In this document: in pieces, positions 25,227-35,839 of the stretch
Layout of the letters: each line of letters begins with the position of its first letter
Numbering within the stretch: the stretch's first letter is position 1
From: Chamaecrista fasciculata
Lineage: Eukaryota; Streptophyta; Magnoliopsida; Fabales; Fabaceae
Assembly: GCA_003254925.1 (NCBI GenBank)
Contig: QANZ01011645.1
Span: forward strand, 89,852 to 153,851
Direction: 5' to 3'
Length of the DNA: 64,000 nucleotides
Notes under the pieces: generated by a model
What the model was told of the DNA's origin: nothing
Databases searched by the model: none
The model's input: the letters and a program-made list of their open reading frames with translations, nothing else
Position numbers and translations under genes: made by a program

Positions 25227-26196
25227 ANTGATTCTTGACATGGGATGCAATTGCTGATGTGGCAAAATTATAGCCATTGATATAATTTAATGTTGAAAAA
25301 TAATTAAAAAATAATAACTTTTTCAACCAATCAAAACTGTGTATGAAGTCACGTCATAACTAACTCTTCCACGTGTCATTATATTATTGTCTCATAACCA
25401 GTGTTGTCATAACCGAACCGGACAAAGACTCGGACAAGTGTTCGGTTCACGGTTTGATTGGTTGAACCGGTTGAACCATTGGTCGGACCGGATGACGCAA
25501 TAAATAATTATTTTTAATATATCAAATATAAACCCTCTATATTTTTTTTTGGGGTCTAAGAGATGTAACACCCCAATTGTTGAAGAAGGACCTTTTTGAT
25601 AGATAATAGAATTTGAGAGGCATAAAATAATTATGGAAGTATAATTTACAAGGAGACTTTGGAAGGATATAACTAATGAATGGTAAAATAGGTGAAAAAA
25701 GAGGTAAAAGTATGAAAGAGAATCTGCCATGGACTAAACTGAAAAGTAAAGAAGTGAAAGATCTGTTTGTAAGTTTCCTTAAAAATAATTATGAGAATGA
25801 AACAAAGGTGTGGGAGTGTTGTAGACAAAATGTGGAATACAATGGTGGAGGAGTTGAGTAGTTTTAAAGGTCTTAATGTGAAGTTTCAAAGAATAAAGGG
25901 GGTAGGAGCCTAGAAATTAGAAAGTTTGGGGGGCAGAAGTATAGTTTTACCCCAAAAAGGCAGTGAAATGAAAAAAAAATGCTCAAACCGTCAGTTCGGT
26001 CCAACGATTGGACCCGATTTTCCGGTTTTTTACCAGTTATTCCCAGTCCAATCCGGTCCAACCCCCACTTCGATTTTTTGGGTTGGACCAACTCGTTCCT
26101 CTCTGCAGTTAGCGGTCCGACCGGTCAGACCGGGCGGTCCGGTCTGATTTTCACATCATTGCTCATAACCCATTGCATTTCATGTCAAGAATCAAA
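25227..26196. mobile_element. MITE split by a hAT insertion
   Basis: The ends are inverted: tgattcttgacatgggatgc at the left, and gcatttcatgtcaagaatca at the right. Without the 763-bp insertion and its 8-bp duplication the element is about 199 bp. A related uninterrupted copy lies at 63036-63245. An N occurs at the left edge. Confidence 0.65.
25399..26161. mobile_element. hAT-like non-autonomous element with 8-bp target duplication
   Basis: Starts cagtgttgtcataaccg, ends ctgattttcacatcattg (complement CAATGATGTGAAAATCAG). It is flanked on both sides by ctcataac (25391-25398, 26162-26169), an exact 8-bp duplication as made by hAT transposases. Both ends are packed with accgg/ccggt motifs. No transposase frame is present, so it would need an active relative in trans. 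Confidence 0.75.
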
Positions 26197-27525
26197 CTTT
26201 GCTCACCCTTAAAAAAAAAAAATCAAAACATTTCTTTTCTTATTGGTAAGTGGTAAACTTTGGTAAGATTGATCCAAAACGTTTCGGGCTCACTAGGTTT
26301 GGTTTGGGCCCTGCGGGTAAAGTCCAAAGCATAGCACAATTAGCCCACTCACGTATGAGCTATATAATTCTTATGATTTTGATATATTGATTATTCAGAC
26401 AAAAAAGAAATATTCATTATTTTTTGTTTCATCCTCCATTAAAGATAATATTGTTTTTTTTTTTCAGGAATTAAAGATAAGATTGTTTGATGTACTGTCA
26501 AATATAAAATGTGAACATCTTTTACAATGAAGATCTCAACATAGTTTCATCACATATCACATTATGAAAAATTAATCCCTTAGTACTCTATATATTAATC
26601 ATTATTATAGGAAATAATAACATTTTAATCATTAAGGTTGCCATAATAGTTGCATTAAATATTCTGCTGCTGAAATTATGCCTTTTTGTTTTTAAATGGG
26701 CTGAGCTGCTGATATGTTCTTTGCACTTTACACTATCATAATCATGAACACCATTAGTTGTCACCATAATCCTTGTTACTTAAGTAAATTTTACACTGAC
26801 ACGAATGATCATCACCACTAACAGCAACAGTTTATAAAAAAAAATAATAAAGAAGGAAGAATTATTTAGTCATATATGAGAGTTTTCAAAGTATATATAT
26901 ACAACTAGTTAATCAAACTTTTTATTTTGCTGCGACTTAAATCAAAATTATAGGTCATTTTAATGCAAGTACTCTTACATGAAGCAATAGAACAATTCCC
27001 AATTGTCGATGCCTTTCATAAATCTTTCTCAATGCCTGATCTGATACGGAGAGTTGGTGCAGACAAAAATTGTGAAATTAAAATATGTTATAACTTATAC
27101 GGTGGTGAGAAAAAAACACATATATGAAAGCTTTCTGAAAGGTTTTGGATTAAGAAGATGAAGAAGCATGTGGTTAATTGGTTTCTAAAATTATAATTAA
27201 TAGTTCCCTGTTCCTCCAACATCAATCCCATTAATTCATAAACAAATACAAAATTACATTAAAGTGTGTCATTCATATATGACCAAACCCACATTAATTC
27301 TTCAAGTGGCTAGCTAGATGTAGCTGCTACACACATACATACATGATCATTCATACATTACAGTTAATAAAGTGCAGAGAAAGAAAGAAATGATTGAACT
27401 GGAGAAGAAGGTGAACTTAGAAGCCAAGAAAAACAGAAGCAACAAGCAAACAAACATTGATGATTATTAATTAAGAAGTAATTAAGTAGGTAGTAATTAT
27501 ATAGTTAACTAATTAACAGTATGAT
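26197..27525. other. Intergenic DNA, no gene seen
   Basis: AT-rich non-coding sequence. The last part should contain the 3'UTR of the 158-aa gene. Confidence 0.6.
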
Positions 27526-28002
27526 TCAGCAGAAATCAGGCCTAAGTCTCTTACGAACAGAAATGCAACCTTTTTGATGATCTCTGAAGATTCTGATCTC
27601 TGAAGAGTCTCTGAGATCTTCAAGGCTCACATATTGCTGCTTCACCATCCTCAATGAGGAATCACCACCAGTGTCTGAAATCCATATATAAGGATGGCAT
27701 GTCTCATCAAAGTAATAAAGCAAGCTCTTCATACCCACCACATTTCCATTGTTACTACTGCTAGTATCAGGCATGTAAGCTTTGTATATGCTTTTGCATT
27801 TCAATCTCTTTGAGGATCCAGGCTTCACTGTGTGAACCTTCTTCAATATTGATCCAACCCTTATTTGCAATTCCACTGGTCTGTCACTAAGATTCCATAT
27901 CCTTGTTCCAAGACCAGAAGCTTGTGTGTGGTCTCTGCAGCTATCAAAGCAGCCACTAACACAGAAAATTCTCATCACAGAATTCACCTCCTTCTTTGTC
28001 AT
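27526..28002 (-). CDS. Unrecognised single-exon plant protein, 158 aa
   Basis: A continuous frame from ATG at 28002 to a stop at 27526. I do not recognise the family. Composition is balanced and protein-like, with no low complexity. It has no signal peptide or membrane segment. It is rich in Lys/Arg (likely basic) and has Cys residues near the N-terminus (CVSGCFDSC) and a C-terminal Cys. Phrases such as GTRIWNLSDRPVELQIRVGS, VKPGSSKRLKC and YIWISDTGG read like a compact beta-rich domain. The ATG is the first in frame, and the upstream sequence (ttctaaccaaag-like UTR, CT-rich) has no obvious splice acceptor. No intron is needed. Confidence in coding is high from the length and amino-acid pattern; function is unknown. 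Confidence 0.75.
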   Translation of the reverse strand: MTKKEVNSVMRIFCVSGCFDSCRDHTQASGLGTRIWNLSDRPVELQIRVGSILKKVHTVKPGSSKRLKCKSIYKAYMPDTSSSNNGNVVGMKSLLYYFDETCHPYIWISDTGGDSSLRMVKQQYVSLEDLRDSSEIRIFRDHQKGCISVRKRLRPDFC

Positions 28003-29161
28003 CTCTCTACCTTTGTTTTCTTTGCTTTCTTTTCTGCTCTAATACTACCACATTCATTTATGTCTTACTACTCTTACACTTGTAAATTAAAAATGCTGAG
28101 GCCAGCCAAGGCCAAATAGTGATAGAATATTGTTCAGCCCTTGCATCAAGGAATTGATGGGGTCCCCACAATCCCTAAATTCAACAAAATCAGGCAGAGA
28201 AAAAGTTAAGCAGCACTGACCAAAAAATTATTAAATGTAAAAAGAATGGGAGAGCATGGCTTTAGTTTTTTTTTTGTTTGGGAAGGAAAGAGAGGTTATT
28301 GGCACATTCAAAGATTCATGATGTGAAGCATATGATGCTGCCTCACCTTTGCTTTTCATTTAATCCAAGTTTCAAGTAAATAATCTTTCTCCACCAATAA
28401 GAAAATAGTTCTTTTATCTTTTTCTTTACCTCTGTTTGGTGTGCATTGAGCACCCAAAAATATTGGACTACACTTTCACTGTCACTCACTATCAGTCTCA
28501 GTGCGATGGACCAGGCAGCATGAGAATGAGATAGAGCTCCTGTTTATTCAATAAAGTACAACCACATGGTGGTTACTGGTTACTGTTGGTTGCTGCCTGT
28601 AGGTGGGTTCAGCCTCTAACTTTTCATTTTTTTTCTTGAAAGTCATGAAATTTATACAAGTTAGTTCTTGTATTCTTACAAGTTAATCTCCATAAAATAG
28701 GTTTAAGGGACTAAATAATAATGTTTTCATGCCTTTTAAGTTTTAAAATGAATAAGATAGACTTTCAGAGATTGAGTTATCAACCCATGTATTTTTAGAA
28801 ACCAAACTATATATTTGCTCTTGATAATACATGTAGATATTTGAAATAATAATCTATTTAATATCGTTATTAGTTTATCACTAGTATAGCTTCTAGTCCT
28901 AGATATACCTATCACTAAAAGCCAGTAAAACAGACCATTTCTGAATGATCAAATGCTATATTAAAATAGCAAGTATCCAATGCACATAGTAGGCAACTTG
29001 TTTATCAAGTATGATAGTCACAAATTCCTTTTCAAAAAAAAAATGATAGTCAAAAATTCATAATTGTTTGTCGAAATTCATAATTCATAGCTAAACAACA
29101 CTGTATTACAAGACACAACAAGTGATAAGACAGAACCCATGGCTATTTAATATTAAATAAA
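28003..29161. other. Intergenic DNA, no gene seen
   Basis: Contains the promoter side of the 158-aa gene. No coding, RNA or repeat signal strong enough to name. Confidence 0.55.
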
Positions 29162-29350
29162 TTAAACAACCATAGCTTTGTCCTCATTTGTTGTCTCTTT
29201 TCCTCTCCAACTCATCTCAATCTGATGGTCCCATTGCGGAATATTTCTTTCAAAAATAAGGGATTTGATTGATTCTATAACCACTTCTTTTACTCCTGCT
29301 CTTTCTTCTTTAATTACACTTTCATCACAACAGCCATGTGAATGCTTCAA
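29162..29350 (-). other. Exon-like open frame with splice acceptor, gene unknown
   Basis: A 62-codon frame on the minus strand starts directly after a good acceptor (ttttaattcttttcag) and runs to a stop. It has no ATG at its start, as expected for an internal or last exon. The sequence (for example SIKSLIFERNIPQWDHQIEM) is not low complexity. No partner exon with a matching donor could be identified between here and 30001, where the TVP38-like gene ends. It could be an alternative last exon of that gene, a gene remnant, or chance. Confidence 0.25.
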
Positions 29351-30000
29351 CTGAAAAGAATTAAAATCACAAATATTTACAGTTGATTCTATATTGAGAC
29401 CTTGTCTTCCAAACTATAATGTGTTCTTTTTTTGGTGAAATTAAAAGCCGCGATCTTATATCACTATGTTGTACCTGTTTTTCTGTTGACTAAATAACCA
29501 TCCAATCAGCTCAAGAGAGAATTGAGATAAAATATGATTACAACCATAAAAATAGTTCTTTATTTTCATCATTAATTTTAAAAAATTAAGCTTTACAAAA
29601 TTTCCATAATTAAGCACGTTAAGTGAAGAGTTCATTATATTTTATATAAATGTTTCACAACTAATTTGGTGGCTATTATTTTTTACTACTGGCAAAAGGA
29701 ACAGCAAGTCCAAGACGTTTGAAAGATCATCTTTTATCCAGAGTGAAGAAAAAAGAATACAGAAAAATTGAATCGTCCAAAAAAATCAGGACTCGCTCAC
29801 ATAAAAACTTCTCTGCCTATTCAATACTCTGATCATGATTGTAGGATTAGCCATTTCATTCCAAAACTACAATTCTAATGCTGGCTGGCACTGTACAAAT
29901 CACAAATAAGTAGAAGCAGCTGCAGCTTAAGCTTTTACTGTAGAAAGTATAGGGTTGAACAAGGAGGAGGAAGAATTTACAACCGAAGAGATTTTACTTG

Positions 30001-33000
30001 TTACTGACTATCTTGTGCAGGAGGATCTATCCTGATTACCAGAGGCTGGTTGAGATCTACGGGAGATTCTGAAACAACTGGTAATCCTGAAGAGGAGGCT
30101 GTAATGCCTTCTATTTCTTCATTTTCAGCCAAAGCTTTATCTAAAGCAGCCTTGGCAACTTTAGTAACACAAATAATCAGAATCACTGCACAAAACCCAA
30201 ATTAACTCAGAAGTCAGCCTCCATATGTAGTCAGATATATAAGAATTGGATCCTTCAAGATCTTTAGTAAACTGATATAATTAAAAATAACTGTACCATC
30301 TAAATGGCAAAAAAGGTGTAGATAAAAAAGACTTAAATAATGCTTATATTATTACAACTCATTAGTCATCACACCTGAGTTAGGCACAAGACATAACATG
30401 TAAGGAATTTTTAAACTTTGGACCCATTTTATATATTTCCTATCTTTTGCGCAACATGCAAAATACATTCTATGTTAGTGGTAAAAAATCATCGGAGACC
30501 AAAGCAGTTTCAAACAAACAAAACGTTTTATCCACCAAAGATGTATTTATGTCATGTGCATTGCATGTGAAAACGTGACTTACCAGATACTAGAAGGCCA
30601 AGAATGATAAATGCCTGCATCGACAAAATAAGGAAACACATGTCATATTTGAGGAAGACAGTATGAGAAAGGACACGTATTTGGCCCAGTCAAGAAAGCT
30701 CCATCTAAGGCATCTTAGATGAGCACCAATTAGAAGGGGGGGAAAATGAAAAGTAAAAATGAAAAATGGAGCAGTACAAAAGAAACTAACGCTAACAAGC
30801 CTTTAGAAGGCTAACAATGAAAGAAACAAGTTATCTCATCTCTTACCCAACGAGTTTTCGAGAACTCGCCCCAGCCATGTGTTACATCAGAAAGATCTTT
30901 GAGGGTTGTTCCAACATACACAAGAGCCAGTGTTATTGGCTGCAACAATAACAATAAACAGAAGAATTAACACAACACTGCAGCTGAAATAACATTTAGT
31001 GAGCTATAGCTGCAAAATGATCTTAGTTTTGCATTCATAATAGCTATAACACTACAAGGCTACTCCACCAACTGGTAATGGCCTGAGCCTGAGCAATAGG
31101 GAAACTTCAATGGTATTTCAACTTGTTTGTTATGGATTATTTCCAATGACGAAGTATAATTAAATTGAACAACTAGACCGAGATATGTAAATAATTAAAA
31201 CAAAAATATGTACTTCCCAAAACCTGATTTCAGAGTCAAAAGTGGGAAAGATAATCATATATTCATGTAGAGGTATACAAACACAAGAAACCTAAATATA
31301 AGTTTATTTCAGAGTCAAGCTATCAGCCCAAGATGTAAGTAGCAAGCTTATACATCATAGGGTCGACCACCAGGGAATGCATTTGTAGACTTGACATGGA
31401 CAGTAACCATAGTGAGAAACATGCCGCTTCCCCAATACACTGATGTCAAATATTCCAATATTTTTACCCAAATCATATTAACGATGTGCACATCCATTCA
31501 CATAGTGTATAAGTCTCCAGGTCTCGTGGCATATCAAACAAACAATTTTTTTTTTTGGGGGGAGGGGGATGTTTGTGCATAAGGGAACAATTCTTACAGC
31601 TTTCAAAAGTGTCCACAGTTTGACACGAATCTAATCCTTATCAATAAAACACCATCAAGACAACATATTAGGAAATAGTATGCAAGTAACTAATTATAAG
31701 TCTGATTATCACTGAAATGTTTTGAGGATAGTAAAGCATGAGAATAGAAATTTATTGATGGATTTCAACTAAGCTCCAGAAATATATTTGATAGAAGGGG
31801 TAGAAACTACCATCATTCCTATCCAGGAAGCCAGCATGTATTCCCCTAATGAAACAGGAGTCACAGACAGAAGGTAATTTAGCATGTTAAATGGTAGTAA
31901 TGGCACAAGCCGAAGCAGCACCACAATCTGCAAAGACAGATAAGGAAATTACAAAGCCTGTTAGAGATATTTAGTTGAAAATAAAAACAAAAAGAAGAAA
32001 CATCTATGGAAGTAGGCACAAGTGGAAATCATCCATTTTCTGAGTAACAAACATAAATACAAACACTCAAAACATTTTTAACAAAACAATCATGTTAGAG
32101 AAATTGGTTAAAACACGCCTTAGGTGGTTCGGGCATGTATAAAGAAGACCCGTGGAGGCCCCGATACGCAGAGTTGACCAAATGGTTGATTATCCTATAA
32201 CCCAGGGAAGGGGAAGACCAAAGAAAACTATCCACGAAACTATCCAGAAAGATTTATCCATCAATAACCTAACGGTTGACATGTGCAAGGATAGAACGCA
32301 CTGACGTCAGTTGATCCATATAGCCGACCCCACCTAGTGGGAAAAGACTTGGTTGTTGTTGTTGTTGTTGTAATCATGTTATGTTTCTTTCATATTAGAG
32401 AAAACAGTATAAGTTTTAAAAGGCATTGATGTCTAGAAGTCCTACGCTTAATATAAATATTAACAATAGAGACCCATGAGTTGAGGAGATAAGTTGTGCA
32501 TTGGCCAAAAGGGAAGGCAGCAGAGCTAAGCAGTTAATAAACGGTATATGAGTTACTTCCATGAAAGAAAGAGACACGCGCAATATTTCTAGAATTCTAG
32601 TCCTAGCCCAATGACCACTTGATCAATTCAGAGAGTAGCTTTTTGTATTTGTTTTAACTAGCAGTAAAACAAGAGTACTTTAATAGATCACAGTTACAGG
32701 CACTTATAGAGATTAATATATATATATATATATATAACTCTTCATGGGCCTTTACTAAAAGTTAAACAAAGTCTTGACATACACCAGAACTTCTATGGCC
32801 AAATAGTTGGGAGTTAAATGACTGTAGTCCCCATTCTTCATAGTTAAATTAATATTTCAGCACTGGTGAACCAGTGCTATGTCCTTGACAGGCATGTTAC
32901 CAGAATCATAGTTTCATAACCATGCTTCAAACTAAGCTCTAATTTGGAAACAAAAGTTCATAAGCCACATAAGGCACAAAGAGAAGCATTATACTATACA

Positions 33001-35839
33001 CATCAAATGATTCAAGAAATCTAAAACAGTATTAACCTATACGAAGTACACATACCTTAAAGCCAGATCTATGAATTGCAATTGCGACTGATCTAAACTG
33101 GGGATAATCCTTCAACTTTGAAATAACATATGATTTTCCAATCTGTATAGATTAACAACATGAATTAATAACCTCAGAGGGACCAAATAAGCACACTACA
33201 ATAAAGAAACACAGAGACCACAAATCAACCCAACTGGCTAAACCTAAGGACAGTGTACATGAAGAAAAAGCAGCATTTTACTTTCTTTCTTTTTCTGGCC
33301 CAGTGCACAAGGCTCCCACCAGGTGGGGTCAGTGGAGGGTCATATATACGTAGCCTTACCCCTACTTTGCAGAAAGGCTGTTTCAAAGATTTGAACCCGT
33401 GACTTCTAGATCACGAGGCAGCAACCTTACCGTAGAGTTAAGGCTCACCCTTAAAAAGCAACTTTTTACTAATCAAGAAAAACCTAATATCAATTAATTA
33501 TTCAGTAGCAAGTAGCAGCTGAAAGATGATTTTAATCTTGAAAAGTACTTAAAAATGTAAGAATTGAGAAACTTACTGTTCTACCAAGAAGAAATGCAGC
33601 CCCCGCACCAACAGTTGCACCAATAGAGTCAGCAACAAAGCCCACCGGAAGCCCAAAAAGATAGCCACCACCAAGCTGAAAGTGGAGTATCAATAAGATG
33701 AATCAGAAAAAAAATTATTTTGGGTTCTGCTCTTTTCCACCAGGTATTGTAAAGGATATTTAAAAGCAAAATCATGGAAGGTAATGAGTGCTAGAGAAAA
33801 ACAAATCCAAACAATAAAATCACAAAGAAAATTTATAGAAAATTACAACTGCTTGAAATGAAGAATGACAAATGCACAAGAAATTACTAAATGAATAATT
33901 GATGCTTCTCCTCCCACACAAAGATACAGAATCAAATACATCAACATGATGTACTTATAAATGTAAGAATATGTAATGCAGCAATGTTAAATTTGCATAA
34001 GTTATAAAGATTACAATGATGAACTGTTGTAAATTTAAATTAAATATCTGCAAATTCCTAAGGTTGATGATCACCAATACTTGAAAATGCTTTTAGAAAA
34101 CGACTCTAAGCAATAACTACAGGTATAGTGCAGGAACATGGGAATCCAAAACAATTCAACTAAAAGATTAAATAAGACGTGCAAGAATAGCAAGGATATT
34201 AATGGTTCTTACAGTAAGTACTGAAGCTGGAACTGCCAAGACGGTCAAAGGAATGTAAGCAATAGCCCTGAAAATTACCAAATAATGATGAGTCCACAAA
34301 TTCATGCCAACTTATATCAGAAAATTATTCTTCTTCACTGCATCATAATTAAGGCAAAATTTATAAGACTATGAAAGTAAGTGGACAATCTCTTCCGAAG
34401 CTAACCAACAAAGGTTTCCCCTTTCTAGACAGAAAACCATAATTCTATTTCCAAATATTTTGTTCCCTGTTGTTTCTTGCTATCAATAACAATTTATATT
34501 ATCCAGAAATTACATTAATTGAAATGTCTCAAAGGAAAATATAAATGCATCAAGCTATTCAATGATAAGTTGATAACCAATAGGGAAAGATTCTAATTCT
34601 TTATTTGTGATGCAGAATATGTACATATCAATTTCAACCCATTATACAAGCCATTAAAAACACTGCAAGTATATAGCATAGTTTCAGACCTTCATAATGT
34701 CACAGAAGAATACAGAGACGAAAAGCCTTTTAAGAACCCACGTATGATCCTATTTCCATTGGAAACTGTCTTCAGCATAGGCTTGTGAGGAAAAGGATAT
34801 TCCAAACAACTTAAGATCACATTATTAATATATTATGCGTATTAACATTAATTAGAAAAATTATCGAGTAAGTCACACTTCAGATGCTAGTTTGGTTTGC
34901 TTAGTATACATACACATCAGGTAGCTCGGTTTCCTCAACACTACCTCAAAGTTGATTTCATGTTATAATTTCACTAGAATTTTTCTCTCAGGAGTCGTAT
35001 TATATGAGTTCAACCAATAATTCCTTTGTCAAATCTACTTCCGAACAGAATATTTCCACCTCTCTAAATTGCTACTTAAAATAAAGATATTACCAAAATT
35101 AAAATGAGTTTAACAATTACAGAAATTTTAAGAATCACATAAAAATAGTAGCCATAGGGAAATTAAAGGGGTAAAAACTAAAAAGATATAATTGACTTAC
35201 AGGACAAGTGGACCCCATGGCCCAAGATCTTCATGAACCCATACTAAGAATTTCTTTAGTATCTGCACATCATAAATGCGCGAAGGTTAAAAAACCACAG
35301 TGTGACCAGGATGTTTGGGCATATGAAGGTTAAAATACAGTTTTTAACCACGACGTTTGGGCAATTTTTCAAGGAAGACTGAAACCAATTGAAAGTTTGA
35401 AACAAAAGATCTATTTCTCAATTCCTTAATTAAATCTACTAACACCATCTTTCCCTCGATGATCTGTCCTCATTTATTCTTAGAGTAAACCGCCATAAAT
35501 GATGAAGATTGTACAGGTGCTTGCTACTAGTAATACGTTAAATTTGTTGGTTGAAATTCTTGTATCGGTAACCAAACAAAAAAATTCAACCTAGTCCATC
35601 AGATTAATCAGGGGATCAAATAATTTGATTCAGATAAACCAATCCCATTTGAATCAAGAAGTGATCTAAGTGTGTAACGAACAAGAATGCAACCTGAAAG
35701 GAGAAAGGGGAGAGAGAGGTAAAAAAGAAGGAAATGGAAAGACCTTTTCGATTGGGAGGGTAAAGCAAGCAGTAATAATGGCGGCAAGAAGGAGAAGCAA
35801 GAGAGTAATCCTGAAAGCGGAGGCCCAAGAGAAAGCCAT
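30001..35839 (-). CDS. TVP38/TMEM64 family membrane protein (VTT/DedA domain), 9 exons, 274 aa
   Basis: Exons are 35839-35744, 35262-35201, 34267-34213, 33675-33577, 33142-33056, 31927-31811, 30939-30847, 30614-30584 and 30185-30001. Every junction is GT-AG and the sum (825 nt) is in frame. The N-terminus MAFSWASAFRIT precedes a first membrane segment (about 10-30). The VTT domain follows at about 45-190, with the family phrases LGGGYLFGLPVGF, ADSIGATVGAGAAF, LLRLVPLLPFNMLNYLL and ALVYVGTTLKDLSDVTHGW. A last membrane segment (about 213-230) and a polar tail end in PPAQDSQ. It matches the Arabidopsis At1g03260 type from memory. Relatives act as lipid scramblases or in Golgi/ER membrane traffic; the role here is inferred. 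Exon 1 ends in a weak donor (AAG|GTCTTT). Intron 4 carries a SINE and intron 5 a LINE fragment. Confidence 0.93.
32098..32371 (+). mobile_element. 5'-truncated RTE-type LINE with (TTG)n tail
   Basis: It lies inside intron 5 of the TVP38-like gene, antisense to it. The translated plus strand shows the end of a LINE reverse transcriptase (RLRWFGHV, one stop, then RRPVEAPIRRVD). It ends in ttgttgttgttgttgttg, the 3' tail typical of plant RTE elements. It is flanked by the exact 10-bp duplication aatcatgtta (32088-32097, 32372-32381). Only 274 bp remain, so it is a dead insertion. Confidence 0.8.
33283..33452 (-). mobile_element. Au-type SINE
   Basis: Inside intron 4 of the TVP38-like gene, same strand. 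Read on the minus strand it starts GGGTGAGCCTTAACTCTACGG (A-box region). It continues to GTCACGGGTTCAAATC (B box), GGGTAAGGCTACGTA and a 3' end GTGGGAGCCTTGTGCACTGG, the order of the Au SINE family of plants. Flanking duplications of 18 bp (33265-33282 and 33453-33470, beginning aaaaagca and ending ttttact) match at 16 positions. Full length is about 170 bp. Confidence 0.85.
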
